From NCBI RefSeq assembly GCF_010993745.1, contig NZ_WOTN01000001.1, positions 2,297,235-2,361,234 on the forward strand: 64,000 nt of DNA. The letters are read 5' to 3'. Every line of letters begins with the position of its first letter. Position 1 is the first letter of the stretch. Positions 50,894-59,649 of the stretch are shown piece by piece. A program made the position numbers and the translations under genes. The notes under the pieces were generated by a model. That model worked only from the letters and a program-made list of their open reading frames with translations, did not search any database and was not told the DNA's origin. Source of the DNA: Fodinicola acaciae (GTDB taxonomy: Bacteria > Actinomycetota > Actinomycetes > Mycobacteriales > HKI-0501).

Positions 50894-52108
50894 ATGATCC
50901 GGGACGCCGCGACGACGATCATCGGCGCCGGTGCAGTGGGGTGCGCGGTCGCGTACCACCTGGCGCGGGACGGCTGGCGGGACGTTCAGGTCGTCGACGC
51001 ACGCGACGTGGCCGAGGCGACCACCGCGCAGGCCGCGGGACTGGTCGGCCAGGTGCGGTCCACCGTCGAGCGCACGCGGCTGGCGATGGCCTCCGTACGG
51101 CTGTTCTCGCGGCTCGAGGCCGAGACCGGCTATCCACCGGACTGGCGGCAGACCGGCAGCATCCGGATCGCGCTGACCGACGAGCGGGTCGCCGAGTTCC
51201 GCCGGATGGCCACGATCGCCGAATCCGCCGGCCTCGAGACAGCGTTTCTCACGCCGGAAGAGCTGCGCGACCGGTTCCCGCTCATCGACACCGGCACCGT
51301 ACGGGCCGCTCTGTGGTGTCCGACCGACGGCTACCTCCAGCCGCACAGTCTCACGACGGCGTACTCGCGCGCTGCGCGGGACCTCGGCGTGACGTTCCAT
51401 CCGCGCGTGACCGTCACTGGTCTGTCCGTACGCGCCGGCGCCATCGATGGCCTCCGGACGGACGCCGGCGACGTGCACACGGAGCTGGTCGTCGACGCGG
51501 CCGGACCGTGGGCCGCCGCGATCGCCGCGATGGCCGGCGCGGAACTGCCGATCGTCCCCGTGCGCCACGAGTATTTCGTGAGTACTCCGGTCGCCGGCTG
51601 GTCCGCCGGCCTGCCGGTGCTCCGGATCCCGGACCTGCGGTTGTACGTCCGCGCCGAAGGCTCTGCGGTGCTGTGCGGTGGTTGGGAGGCCGCCGCGGTG
51701 AGCCGCGATCCGCGTTCGATCGTTCGCGCGGATGCTATGCCGGTCGATCCCGACTGGGACGTACTGGCCAGATTCGCGAGCGACCTGGCGTCCGTCGTCG
51801 CCAGCGCCGACGGAGTGCGACCCTCAGCGGTGTTCCGTGGTTGGCCGGCCTTCGCGCCGGACGGTCGGTTCGTCGTCGGGCCGGTGCCGGGGATCCGCGG
51901 ATTCGTGATGGCCGCGGCCTGCAACGCCCACGGAGTCTCCGGATCCGCCGGACTGGCAGAGCACGTCCTGGAGAGCATGGGACCCGACCCGTCGCCGTAC
52001 GTCCGGTCGCTGAGTCCTGCGCGGTTCATGGCACAGCCCGTCGACTGGGAACAGGCGCAGACCCGTGCGCGGTCGGTCTACGAGAACTACTACGCGGTCA
52101 CACCATGA
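50894..52108 (+). CDS. FAD-dependent amine oxidoreductase (DAO family), short paralogue of the preceding enzyme
   Basis: 404 residues, ATG 4 bases after the preceding stop. TTIIGAGAVGCAVAYHLARD (about 7-26) is the FAD loop; TTAQAAGLVGQVRST (about 43) corresponds to the SGSTFHSAGLIGQLR segment of its neighbour, but with Gln in place of the His, so covalent flavin is unlikely. CNAHGVSGSAGL near 352 is the late FAD contact. It lacks the GcvT half. It may oxidise a related secondary amine or form a complex with the neighbour. It ends 44 bases before the convergent glnE. Confidence 0.85.
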   Translation: MIRDAATTIIGAGAVGCAVAYHLARDGWRDVQVVDARDVAEATTAQAAGLVGQVRSTVERTRLAMASVRLFSRLEAETGYPPDWRQTGSIRIALTDERVAEFRRMATIAESAGLETAFLTPEELRDRFPLIDTGTVRAALWCPTDGYLQPHSLTTAYSRAARDLGVTFHPRVTVTGLSVRAGAIDGLRTDAGDVHTELVVDAAGPWAAAIAAMAGAELPIVPVRHEYFVSTPVAGWSAGLPVLRIPDLRLYVRAEGSAVLCGGWEAAAVSRDPRSIVRADAMPVDPDWDVLARFASDLASVVASADGVRPSAVFRGWPAFAPDGRFVVGPVPGIRGFVMAAACNAHGVSGSAGLAEHVLESMGPDPSPYVRSLSPARFMAQPVDWEQAQTRARSVYENYYAVTP

Positions 52109-52152
52109 TCCAAGGACCGGACCGCAGTCCATTAAGGCTCCACGGGAAGTCT

Positions 52153-55100
52153 TCAGGCGCCGAAGATGTCCTCGACGGCGCGGCGCGCATGTCTCGCCGT
52201 CCGCAGATACCTGTCGACGAACGCCTGCGGATCCTCCGTCTCGCGCTCGATCACCCAGGCGACACCGGCGAGGTCCGCGCCGTACCGCGGCAACTGGTCC
52301 GACGGCCGTCCGCGGACCAGCATGAGCGCGTTCCGGACACGGCTGGCGAGTTTCCACGCCTCCACCATGTCCGCGGCGCAGTGGCGGGAGATGAGTCCGG
52401 CCTCGGCCGCCGCCTCGAGCGCGTCGAGTGTGCTCGTCGAGCGCAGGCCGGGCGCCGGCACCTGCCGCGCGTGCTGCATCTGTACGAGCTGGATGGTCCA
52501 CTCCACATCGCCGAGACCACCCCGGCCGAGCTTCGTGTGCAGCGCCGGATCCGCGCCACGCGGCAGGCGCTCGGAATCAACACGTGCCTTGAGCCGGCGG
52601 ATCTCGGTCACCCCGGCCGGATCCAGGCCGTTCTCCGGATAGCGCAGATCGTCGGCGATCCAGAGCAAGCGCTCGCCGATCTCCGGGTCTCCGGCGGCGA
52701 CTCGCGCACGTAGCAGCGCCTGAGCCTCCCAGACGCTCGACCAGCGCCGGTAGTATGCCTCGTACGAAGCGAGGCTGCGCGACAGCGGCCCCTGCCGGCC
52801 CTCCGGCCGCAGTCCCGCGTCGACGGTGAGCGGCGGGTCCACCGACCGTGCGGCCAGCAGCCGCTGCACACGCTCGGCGACCGCGATGGCCGCCGCAGCC
52901 GCCTCAGCGTCGCCTGCACCTCCGACCGGCTCGTGCACGAACAGCACATCCGCGTCCGACGCGTACCCGATCTCCTGACCACCGAGCCGGCCGAGCGCCA
53001 CGATCGCCACGCGTACCGGCGGGGGCGCGCCGCGCTCCGTCGTCACGCCACGGATCGCCGCGCGCAGCGTCGCCTCCAGGACGGCGTCGGCCACATCGGA
53101 CAACGCCTGTCCGACCTCGCGTACGTCGAGCAGCTGCAGGAGGTCGGCGCAGGCGATCCGCAGAAGCTCGCGCCGCCGTAAGGTCCGTACGGCGGTCACC
53201 GCCGCGACCGGCTCGGTGGACCGGTCCGCCGCCGCGAGCATCGCCGTCAGCAAGGTGTCCAGGCCACGTGGCGCCAGCTCGGCATCGTCGGCGAGCAGTT
53301 GCAGCGCCTCCGGATCGCGGGACAGCAGGTCGGCCACATAGCGGCTGGCGCCGAGCAACTGCGCCGTACGCTCCGCCACCGGACCGCTGTCGCGCAGCAG
53401 CCGCAGGTACCACGGCGTACGGCCGAGCAGTTCGGACACCTTGCGATAGGCCAGCAGGCCGGCGTCGGGATTCGGCGAATCCGCGAAGGTGTAGAGCATC
53501 GCCGGCAACAGCGTCCGCTGGATCGCCGCCGTGCGGCTGACACCGCTGGTCAGCGCCTCGACATGACGCAACGCGCTGGCCGGGTCGGCGAACCCGAGCA
53601 CCCCCAGCCGGCTGCGGGCCGCGTCCGGACTGAGCCGGTAGGCCTCCGACGGCACGCGCGCCACCGCCTCCAGCAGCGGTCGATAGAACAGCTTCTCGTG
53701 CAGCCGTCGCACCTGCCGCGCGACCTGGGCCCACTGGTCCAGGAACGCTTCGACCGGCCCCTTCTCCGCCGAACCGGTGATCCCGAGCGTCCGCGCCAGC
53801 CAGCGGACTCCGTCCGAATCGTCCGGGATGCGGTGCGTACGCCGTAGCCGCTGCAGTTGCAGGCGATGCTCCACGGTCCGCAGGAACCGATACGCGTCCC
53901 CGAGCGCGGCACCGTCGGCCAGCCCCACGTAACCACCGTCGCGCAGCTTGGCCAAAGCCTCCAACGTGTTGCCACTGCGGATCTCCGGATCCGACCGGCC
54001 GTGCACCAGCTGCAGGAGCTGGACGGCGAACTCGATGTCCCGCAAACCGCCCGGACCGAGCTTGACCTCCTTCGCCGCGTCGCCCGGCGGCAGGTGGTCG
54101 AGCACCTTGCGTCGCATCGCGCGTACGTCGGCGACCACCCCGTCAGCATCGGCGGCACGCCAGACCAACGGCGACACCATGTCCCACCACTCGCGCCCCA
54201 GCGCGAGATCCCCCGCCGCCGGCCGCGCTTTGATGAGCGCCTGGAACTCCCAGGTGCGAGCCCACTTCTCGTAGTACGCACGATGACTGGCGAGCGTCCG
54301 TACGAGCGGCCCGTCCTTGCCTTCCGGTCGCAACGCCGCGTCCACCGGCCAGGCCGCCTGCTGACAGATCCGCATCATGCTGCTGGCCAGTGTCGTGGCC
54401 GTCCGCAGAGCCGCGGCGGGGTCGGTGTCGGCATCGACCGGCTCCGCCACGAACAGGACGTCGACGTCACTGACGTAATTGAGCTCGCGTCCGCCGCACT
54501 TCCCCATCGCGATCACCGCCATGCGGGCCTCCGGCCGGCCAGGTGCCAGGGTCGCGGTCGCGACGGCTAGCGCCGCCTGAAGGAGAGCGTCGGCGAGATC
54601 TGCGAGCTCTGCGGTCACAACGTCCAATCCGGACGCGCCGGTGATGTCCCGCGCTGCTAGGCAGAGCAGTCGTCGCTGGTATTCCTGGCGCAACGCGAGC
54701 ACTGCGGCTGGTCCCGTCACGCCGGCCATCGCGCAGCCGTTCCGGATCGACTCGCCGTCCTTCGCACCGACAGCCGCGAGCAACGCTTGGCGAAGCTCAC
54801 CGTGATCCGGCCGGTGCGCGTACGCGCCGGGATCAGTCAGCTCTCGCCACAGCTCCGGCCGCGCCGCGAGCAGGTCGCCGAACGCGGCCGAGGCTCCGAG
54901 CACACCGAGCAGGCGCCGACGCAACCCTCGGTCGCCACGCAACTCCGAGACGACCTGGGGGTCCGCGGCCGCCAGCCGGTGCAGCGACAGCAGCGCCAGA
55001 TCGGGGTCGCCGACCGCACCGAGCTCGGCGAGAATCCCGGCAGCGGTCTCGTCGAGCGGCGCCGCCTTGTCGATGTCCCAGAACGACAGCGGGTCACCGG

Positions 55101-55176
55101 TGAGCAGGTCGGTTGCTCGGTCGGTCTGCAGCAGGCCGTACCGGGTCAGCCGGACGGCACCGCGAGGACGCGTCAC
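52153..55176 (-). CDS. glnE: Glutamine synthetase adenylyltransferase/adenylyl-removing enzyme
   Basis: 1007 residues from GTG 55176. Two nucleotidyltransferase domains are present with intact active sites: GKCGGRELNYVSDVDVLFV (about 225-243; adenylyl-removing half) and LGRLGGQEIGYASDADVLFV (about 731-750; adenylylating half). Each has the GG-x11-DxD pattern. Helical GlnD_UR_UTase domains follow each (about 290-430 and 810-960). It controls glutamine synthetase by reversible Tyr adenylylation in response to nitrogen status. It is the last gene of the glnA2-amidotransferase-glnE set, 9 bases after the amidotransferase stop. Confidence 0.95.
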   Translation of the reverse strand: MTRPRGAVRLTRYGLLQTDRATDLLTGDPLSFWDIDKAAPLDETAAGILAELGAVGDPDLALLSLHRLAAADPQVVSELRGDRGLRRRLLGVLGASAAFGDLLAARPELWRELTDPGAYAHRPDHGELRQALLAAVGAKDGESIRNGCAMAGVTGPAAVLALRQEYQRRLLCLAARDITGASGLDVVTAELADLADALLQAALAVATATLAPGRPEARMAVIAMGKCGGRELNYVSDVDVLFVAEPVDADTDPAAALRTATTLASSMMRICQQAAWPVDAALRPEGKDGPLVRTLASHRAYYEKWARTWEFQALIKARPAAGDLALGREWWDMVSPLVWRAADADGVVADVRAMRRKVLDHLPPGDAAKEVKLGPGGLRDIEFAVQLLQLVHGRSDPEIRSGNTLEALAKLRDGGYVGLADGAALGDAYRFLRTVEHRLQLQRLRRTHRIPDDSDGVRWLARTLGITGSAEKGPVEAFLDQWAQVARQVRRLHEKLFYRPLLEAVARVPSEAYRLSPDAARSRLGVLGFADPASALRHVEALTSGVSRTAAIQRTLLPAMLYTFADSPNPDAGLLAYRKVSELLGRTPWYLRLLRDSGPVAERTAQLLGASRYVADLLSRDPEALQLLADDAELAPRGLDTLLTAMLAAADRSTEPVAAVTAVRTLRRRELLRIACADLLQLLDVREVGQALSDVADAVLEATLRAAIRGVTTERGAPPPVRVAIVALGRLGGQEIGYASDADVLFVHEPVGGAGDAEAAAAAIAVAERVQRLLAARSVDPPLTVDAGLRPEGRQGPLSRSLASYEAYYRRWSSVWEAQALLRARVAAGDPEIGERLLWIADDLRYPENGLDPAGVTEIRRLKARVDSERLPRGADPALHTKLGRGGLGDVEWTIQLVQMQHARQVPAPGLRSTSTLDALEAAAEAGLISRHCAADMVEAWKLASRVRNALMLVRGRPSDQLPRYGADLAGVAWVIERETEDPQAFVDRYLRTARHARRAVEDIFGA

Positions 55177-55185
55177 GGCCGCGAC

Positions 55186-55962
55186 CTAGTGTCCGGCGCC
55201 GATGATCGGCAGTCCCGGCCGGCCGGACGGCAGCTCGCCGCGGACCACCGAGGCGAACCGCTCGGCGAACGGCCGCCACGCCTCCTCCACGTCGTCGAGC
55301 ACGGCGACGAAGCGTTCCAGCAGCTCGTCCGGGTCGTATCCGTGTGCCGCGACCAGATCGGGGACCTCGGCGATCCAAGCGGCCAGCATCTCCGCGTCGC
55401 ACTCGATGTGGAACTGCAATCCCCATACCCGGTCACCGATCCGGAACGCCTCGTTGGCACATCGCGGCGACGCCGCCAGCAACAGCGACTCCGGTGGAAG
55501 TGCGACGACCTCGTCGACGTGGAACTGCAGCACGTCCGGCGCGAGCGGCATCGGCCCGAACAGCGGGTCGCTCTCCGCGCGATCACGCTTGCCGACCAGT
55601 CGAGGGCCGATGTCGCCGCCGTTGTCCGCGCGCGCCACCCGGCCGCCGAAGGCCTGCGCGACCAGCTGGCCGCCGAGACACACGCCGAGCACCGGCCGGC
55701 GGTGTTGCCGAGCCGTCCGGATCAGCCCGGCCAGCTCCGGAAACCACTGCGTCCTGGTCGCCGGGTCGGGGACTGCGAAGGCGTCCTGCGCGCCACCCAT
55801 CACCAGCATCCCGGAGTGCCCGTCGAGCGTGGCCGGCAGTGGCTCGCCGGCGTACGGACGCACCAGATCCAGCTCCAGGCCAGCACCGGTCAGCCAGTCA
55901 CCGAGCCGGCACGGCCCATCGGTCGGATCGTTCTCGACCACCAGAAGGGGGCTCGTCGTCAC
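55186..55962 (-). CDS. Class I glutamine amidotransferase
   Basis: 258 residues. The triad is visible: nucleophilic Cys in LGVCLGGQLVAQAFGG (about 94), and His and Glu in WGLQFHIECD (about 183-192). There is no synthetase domain, so it is a free-standing amidotransferase-fold protein of the GMP-synthase-like branch. Such proteins between glnA-type genes often act as gamma-glutamyl hydrolases of glutamylated amines. Next to glnA2 this suggests removal of gamma-glutamyl groups, but that is inference. Confidence 0.88.
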   Translation of the reverse strand: MTTSPLLVVENDPTDGPCRLGDWLTGAGLELDLVRPYAGEPLPATLDGHSGMLVMGGAQDAFAVPDPATRTQWFPELAGLIRTARQHRRPVLGVCLGGQLVAQAFGGRVARADNGGDIGPRLVGKRDRAESDPLFGPMPLAPDVLQFHVDEVVALPPESLLLAASPRCANEAFRIGDRVWGLQFHIECDAEMLAAWIAEVPDLVAAHGYDPDELLERFVAVLDDVEEAWRPFAERFASVVRGELPSGRPGLPIIGAGH

Positions 55963-56063
55963 GACCCAACCCTACGTCCGCCCGACCATCCGAAGATGTC
56001 CGTCACGATGAGTTCCCTGAAGAAACTCACGCGAGGGCGGCCTCGGTCGTGCCGGCAAGACGG

Positions 56064-57419
56064 CTACAGCGACGGCAGGTAGCGCCGCCGCTCGTACGGC
56101 GTGACCTGACTGCGGTAGTCCTCCCACTCGGCGCGCTTGTTCTTCAGGAAGAAGTCGAAGACATGCTCACCGAGCGTCTCGGCGACCAACTCGCTGGTCT
56201 CCATAGCCCGCAGGGCCTCCGACAGGTTGTGCGGAAGATCGGTGAAGCCGAGGGCCCGCCGCTCGGCCTCGGTCAGGGCCGACACGTCGTCCTCGGCACC
56301 GGCCGGCAGCTCGTAGCCCTTCTCGATGCCGCGCAGACCGGCCGCCAGCAGGACGGCGAAGGTCAGGTACGGGTTGCACGCGGAGTCGATCGACCGCACC
56401 TCGACGCGCGCCGAGTTGGCTTTGCCGTACGCCGGCACGCGGACCAGCGCCGACCGGTTCAGGTGACCCCAGCACACGTACGCCGGCGACTCGGTGATCC
56501 GGCCGTCCAGCGGCGCACCGAACAGCCGCTTGTACGAGTTGACCCACTGGTTGGTCACCGCGGTGAACTCGCGCGCGTGCACCAGCAGGCCGGCGATGAA
56601 CTGCCGCCCGACCGTCGACAGCTTCATGCCGTCGGCCGGATCGTGGAACGCGTTGTTCTCGCCGGTGAACAGCGAAAGGTGCGTGTGCATGCCGGAGCCG
56701 GGTTGGTCGGAGAACGGCTTCGGCATGAAGGTCGCGTGCACCCCCTGGGACAGCGCGACCTCCTTCACGACGTGGCGGAAGGTCATCACGTTGTCTGCGG
56801 TCGCCAGCGCGTCGGCGTACCGCAGGTCGATCTCCTGCTGCCCCGGTGCCACCTCGTGATGGCTGAACTCCACCGAGATGCCGATCCGCTCGAGCGCGAG
56901 CACGGCCTGACGCCGGAAGTCACGCGCGGACGAGTGGGTGGTGTGGTCGAAGTAGCCGCCGCTGTCCACCGGGACCGGCGGCGAGCCATCTTCGGGGATG
57001 TCGTGCATCAGATAGAACTCGATCTCCGGGTGCGTGTAGAAGCTGAAGCCCTTCTCTGCCGCGCGGTCCAACGCGCGGCGCAGCACGTGCCGAGGGTCGG
57101 CCCAGGACGGTGAGCCGTCCGGCATCTTGATGTCGCAGAACATCCGCGCGCTCTCGCCGTGCAGGCCGCCTTCGAACGGGAAGACCTGGAACGTCCCCGG
57201 ATCCGGCATCGCCACCATGTCCGACTCGTGTACGCGCGCGAAGCCCTCGATCGCCGAGCCGTCGAAGCCGATGCCCTCCTCGAACGCGGCTTCCAGCTCG
57301 GCCGGCGCCACCGACACGGACTTGAGCGTGCCGAGAATGTCGGTGAACCACAGCCGGACGAACCGGATGTCACGTTCTTCCAGGGTCCGCAGCACGAACT
57401 CCTGCTGGCGGTCCACCAT
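56064..57419 (-). CDS. glnA2: Glutamine synthetase family protein, GlnA2 type
   Basis: 451 residues, with AGGGGG 4 bases before the ATG. Catalytic motifs of glutamine synthetase are all present: GFDGSAIEGFARVHESDMV (about 50-68), EIEFYLM, FMPKPFSDQPGSGMHTHLSL (about 229-248), NRSALVRVPAYG and RVEVRSIDSACNPYL. The adenylylation loop NLYDLPPEE of GlnA is absent; the region reads FTDLPHNLSEAL. In actinobacteria the GlnA2 branch sits next to glnE, and GlnA2 of streptomycetes has been described as a gamma-glutamylpolyamine synthetase. So true glutamine synthesis should not be assumed here. Confidence 0.9.
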   Translation of the reverse strand: MVDRQQEFVLRTLEERDIRFVRLWFTDILGTLKSVSVAPAELEAAFEEGIGFDGSAIEGFARVHESDMVAMPDPGTFQVFPFEGGLHGESARMFCDIKMPDGSPSWADPRHVLRRALDRAAEKGFSFYTHPEIEFYLMHDIPEDGSPPVPVDSGGYFDHTTHSSARDFRRQAVLALERIGISVEFSHHEVAPGQQEIDLRYADALATADNVMTFRHVVKEVALSQGVHATFMPKPFSDQPGSGMHTHLSLFTGENNAFHDPADGMKLSTVGRQFIAGLLVHAREFTAVTNQWVNSYKRLFGAPLDGRITESPAYVCWGHLNRSALVRVPAYGKANSARVEVRSIDSACNPYLTFAVLLAAGLRGIEKGYELPAGAEDDVSALTEAERRALGFTDLPHNLSEALRAMETSELVAETLGEHVFDFFLKNKRAEWEDYRSQVTPYERRRYLPSL

Positions 57420-57439
57420 CTATCCCCCTACAACGCGTG

Positions 57440-57461
57440 TTGACGACTGCTTGACGACTGC
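57440..57461 (+). repeat. Perfect tandem 11-bp repeat in the glnA2/nadE divergent region
   Basis: TTGACGACTGC occurs twice back to back (57440-57450, 57451-57461), 21 bases upstream of the glnA2 start. Each copy contains a -35-like TTGACG on the plus strand. It may be a tandem activator or regulator site; no matching -10 at standard spacing was found. The rest of the 234-base gap (57420-57653) shows no gene. Confidence 0.6.
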
Positions 57462-57653
57462 ATCGTGTCCATAGTGACCGGTCCAGTGACCGGCCCAGCG
57501 GCTGCCGCCACCTCGGGTGCAGTCTGCCGCCGCCGTGTTTCCGGCTCGTTACGGGGGTTGTCCGAGGCTCCAGGATGCGATGGTCGTACGGAGCCAGGTC
57601 ACCTGCGCCACAACCAGCGGCCTCCGGCGATCGTCGTACGCGACAATGGCGCC

Positions 57654-59420
57654 ATGCTCACGCTGCGTTTGGCCATGGCCCAGATCGACCCGGTCGTCGG
57701 TGACATCCCCGGCAACGCCGACCTCATCCTTGCCGCCGCGCGCGAGGCCCGCGGCGCCGGAGCCGCGATCGTCGCGGTCGGCGAGATGGCCCTCACCGGC
57801 TATCCGGCCGAGGACCTGCTCTACCGCGACTCCTTCGCGGCGGCCAGCCAGGCCGAGCTGGAGCGGTTGGCCGAGCGGCTGGACCAGGAAGGGCTCGGTT
57901 CACTGATCGTCGTCACTGGTTACTACGACCTGGACGGCCCGCTGACCCGTGGCCCCGACGACGGTGCAGGCGGCGGCCCACGCAACGCCGCCGCGCTGCT
58001 GCACGGCGGCAAGGTCATCACGCGCTACTTCAAGCACTACCTGCCGAACTACGGCGTCTTCGACGAGGACCGCTACTTCAACCCCGGTGACCGGCTGCCG
58101 GTCGTCCGGCTCGGCCTCGCCGATGGCGAAGTCGACGTGGCGATCGTGATCTGCGAGGACATGTGGGCCACCGGCGGCCCGGTCACCGCCGCCGCGGAGG
58201 CCGGCGTCAACCTCGTGCTCAGCATCAACGCGTCGCCGTACGAGCAGACCAAGAGCGACGAGCGGCTGGAGCTGTGCCAGCGCCGGGCCCGCGAGGCGCG
58301 CGCTCCCCTCGCGTACGTGAACATCGTGGGCGGTCAGGATGAACTCGTATTCGACGGCGACTCGGTGGTGGTCGACGCCGACGGCACGGTGCTCGCGCGC
58401 GCGACCCAGTTCGCGCCGGAGATGTTGGTCGCCGACGTCGAGGTCGGGACGTCGTTCTCCGACCGCGACGGTGTGCTGGCCGGAATGACCGTGGAGCGCC
58501 TGCGCCTGGACGTACCGGACCTGCCGGCCGTGACCGAGCCCGCGCCGGCGCGGATCGCTGAGCGGCTGTCCGCGGATGGCGAGGTGTGGTCGGCGCTTGT
58601 CCTTGGGCTGCGCGACTACGTCCGCAAGAACGGCTTCCGCTCGGTCGTGCTCGGCCTGTCTGGCGGCATCGACTCCAGTGTGGTCGCCGCGATCGCCGCC
58701 GACGCGATCGGCGCCGACAATGTCGTCGGCGTGTCGATGCCGAGCAAATACTCCTCCGATCATTCGCAGAGCGACGCGGCCGACCTCGCCGAGCGGATCG
58801 GCCTGGACTACCGCGTCGTACCGATCGCCAACTTCGTCGAGGCGATCAACTCCGAGCTCGGATTCAGCGGACTCGCCGAGGAAAACCTGCAGGCTCGGAT
58901 CCGCGGCGCGATCATCCTGATGGGCCTGTCCAACTCGGCCGGACACCTGGTGCTGACGACCGGCAACAAGAGCGAGCTGGCGGTCGGCTATTCGACGCTC
59001 TACGGCGACTCCTGCGGCGGCTTCAACCCCATCAAGGACGTGCTGAAGACCGCGGTCTGGCGGATCGCGCGATGGCGCAACGCCGAGGCGGAACGGCGTG
59101 GCGAGACCCCGCCGATCCCCGAGTCGGCCATCACCAAACCGCCGTCCGCGGAGCTGCGGCCCGGCCAGGTCGACGAGGACTCGCTGCCGCCGTACGAGCA
59201 ACTCGACGCGATCCTCGCCGGTTACGTCGACGGCGACATGTCCCGCCGCGACCTGCTGGCGGCCGGTCACGACCCGACCGTCGTGGACCGGGTCGTACGG
59301 ATGGTCGACCTCGCCGAGTACAAGCGCCGGCAGTCCGCACCAGGACCGAAGATCACCGGCAAGGCCTTCGGTCGCGACCGCCGGTTGCCGATCACCAACG
59401 GCTGGCGCGAGCACGGCTGA
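57654..59420 (+). CDS. nadE: Glutamine-dependent NAD+ synthetase
   Basis: 588 residues from ATG 57654. The N-terminal nitrilase-fold glutaminase (about 1-275) has its Glu-Lys-Cys triad in VGEMALTGYPAEDL (about 42), RYFKHYLPNYGVFDE (about 123) and VICEDMWATG (about 164). The C-terminal synthetase has the PP-loop LGLSGGIDSSVVAAI (about 338) and LVLTTGNKSELAVGYSTLYGD. It makes NAD from deamido-NAD, ATP and glutamine. No ribosome binding site is evident; GACAAT 8 bases upstream could be a -10 for a leaderless message. Confidence 0.95.
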   Translation: MLTLRLAMAQIDPVVGDIPGNADLILAAAREARGAGAAIVAVGEMALTGYPAEDLLYRDSFAAASQAELERLAERLDQEGLGSLIVVTGYYDLDGPLTRGPDDGAGGGPRNAAALLHGGKVITRYFKHYLPNYGVFDEDRYFNPGDRLPVVRLGLADGEVDVAIVICEDMWATGGPVTAAAEAGVNLVLSINASPYEQTKSDERLELCQRRAREARAPLAYVNIVGGQDELVFDGDSVVVDADGTVLARATQFAPEMLVADVEVGTSFSDRDGVLAGMTVERLRLDVPDLPAVTEPAPARIAERLSADGEVWSALVLGLRDYVRKNGFRSVVLGLSGGIDSSVVAAIAADAIGADNVVGVSMPSKYSSDHSQSDAADLAERIGLDYRVVPIANFVEAINSELGFSGLAEENLQARIRGAIILMGLSNSAGHLVLTTGNKSELAVGYSTLYGDSCGGFNPIKDVLKTAVWRIARWRNAEAERRGETPPIPESAITKPPSAELRPGQVDEDSLPPYEQLDAILAGYVDGDMSRRDLLAAGHDPTVVDRVVRMVDLAEYKRRQSAPGPKITGKAFGRDRRLPITNGWREHG

Positions 59421-59615
59421 CACCGCTGGCGAGCTGATCGACCGGTTTCGGCACGCGGTGTCGGGCCACCTGACGATTCCTGGCTGTTCGTTACGTCTTG
59501 ACTGTCCACGTGTCATCCACGCGCCGTCGCGATGCGTACGCGCAGACGTTTCTTCTCCCAGAACTCTTCAATCGGCGGGTCACGGTCGCTATGGTTCGTT
59601 CACCATGCGTATGAG

Positions 59616-59632
59616 TGTTCGCAATACGAACA
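59616..59632. promoter_or_regulatory. Operator-like palindrome upstream of the MFS transporter
   Basis: TGTTCG-CAATA-CGAACA, perfect 6-bp arms with a 5-base spacer, centred 26 bases before the GTG at 59650. Sites of this shape are bound by IclR-type regulators of aromatic-acid transporters; no regulator gene is adjacent. Its position argues against the upstream in-frame ATGs (59605, 59611) being the start. Confidence 0.5.
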
Positions 59633-59649
59633 TGATCTTGGGAGGCGCC

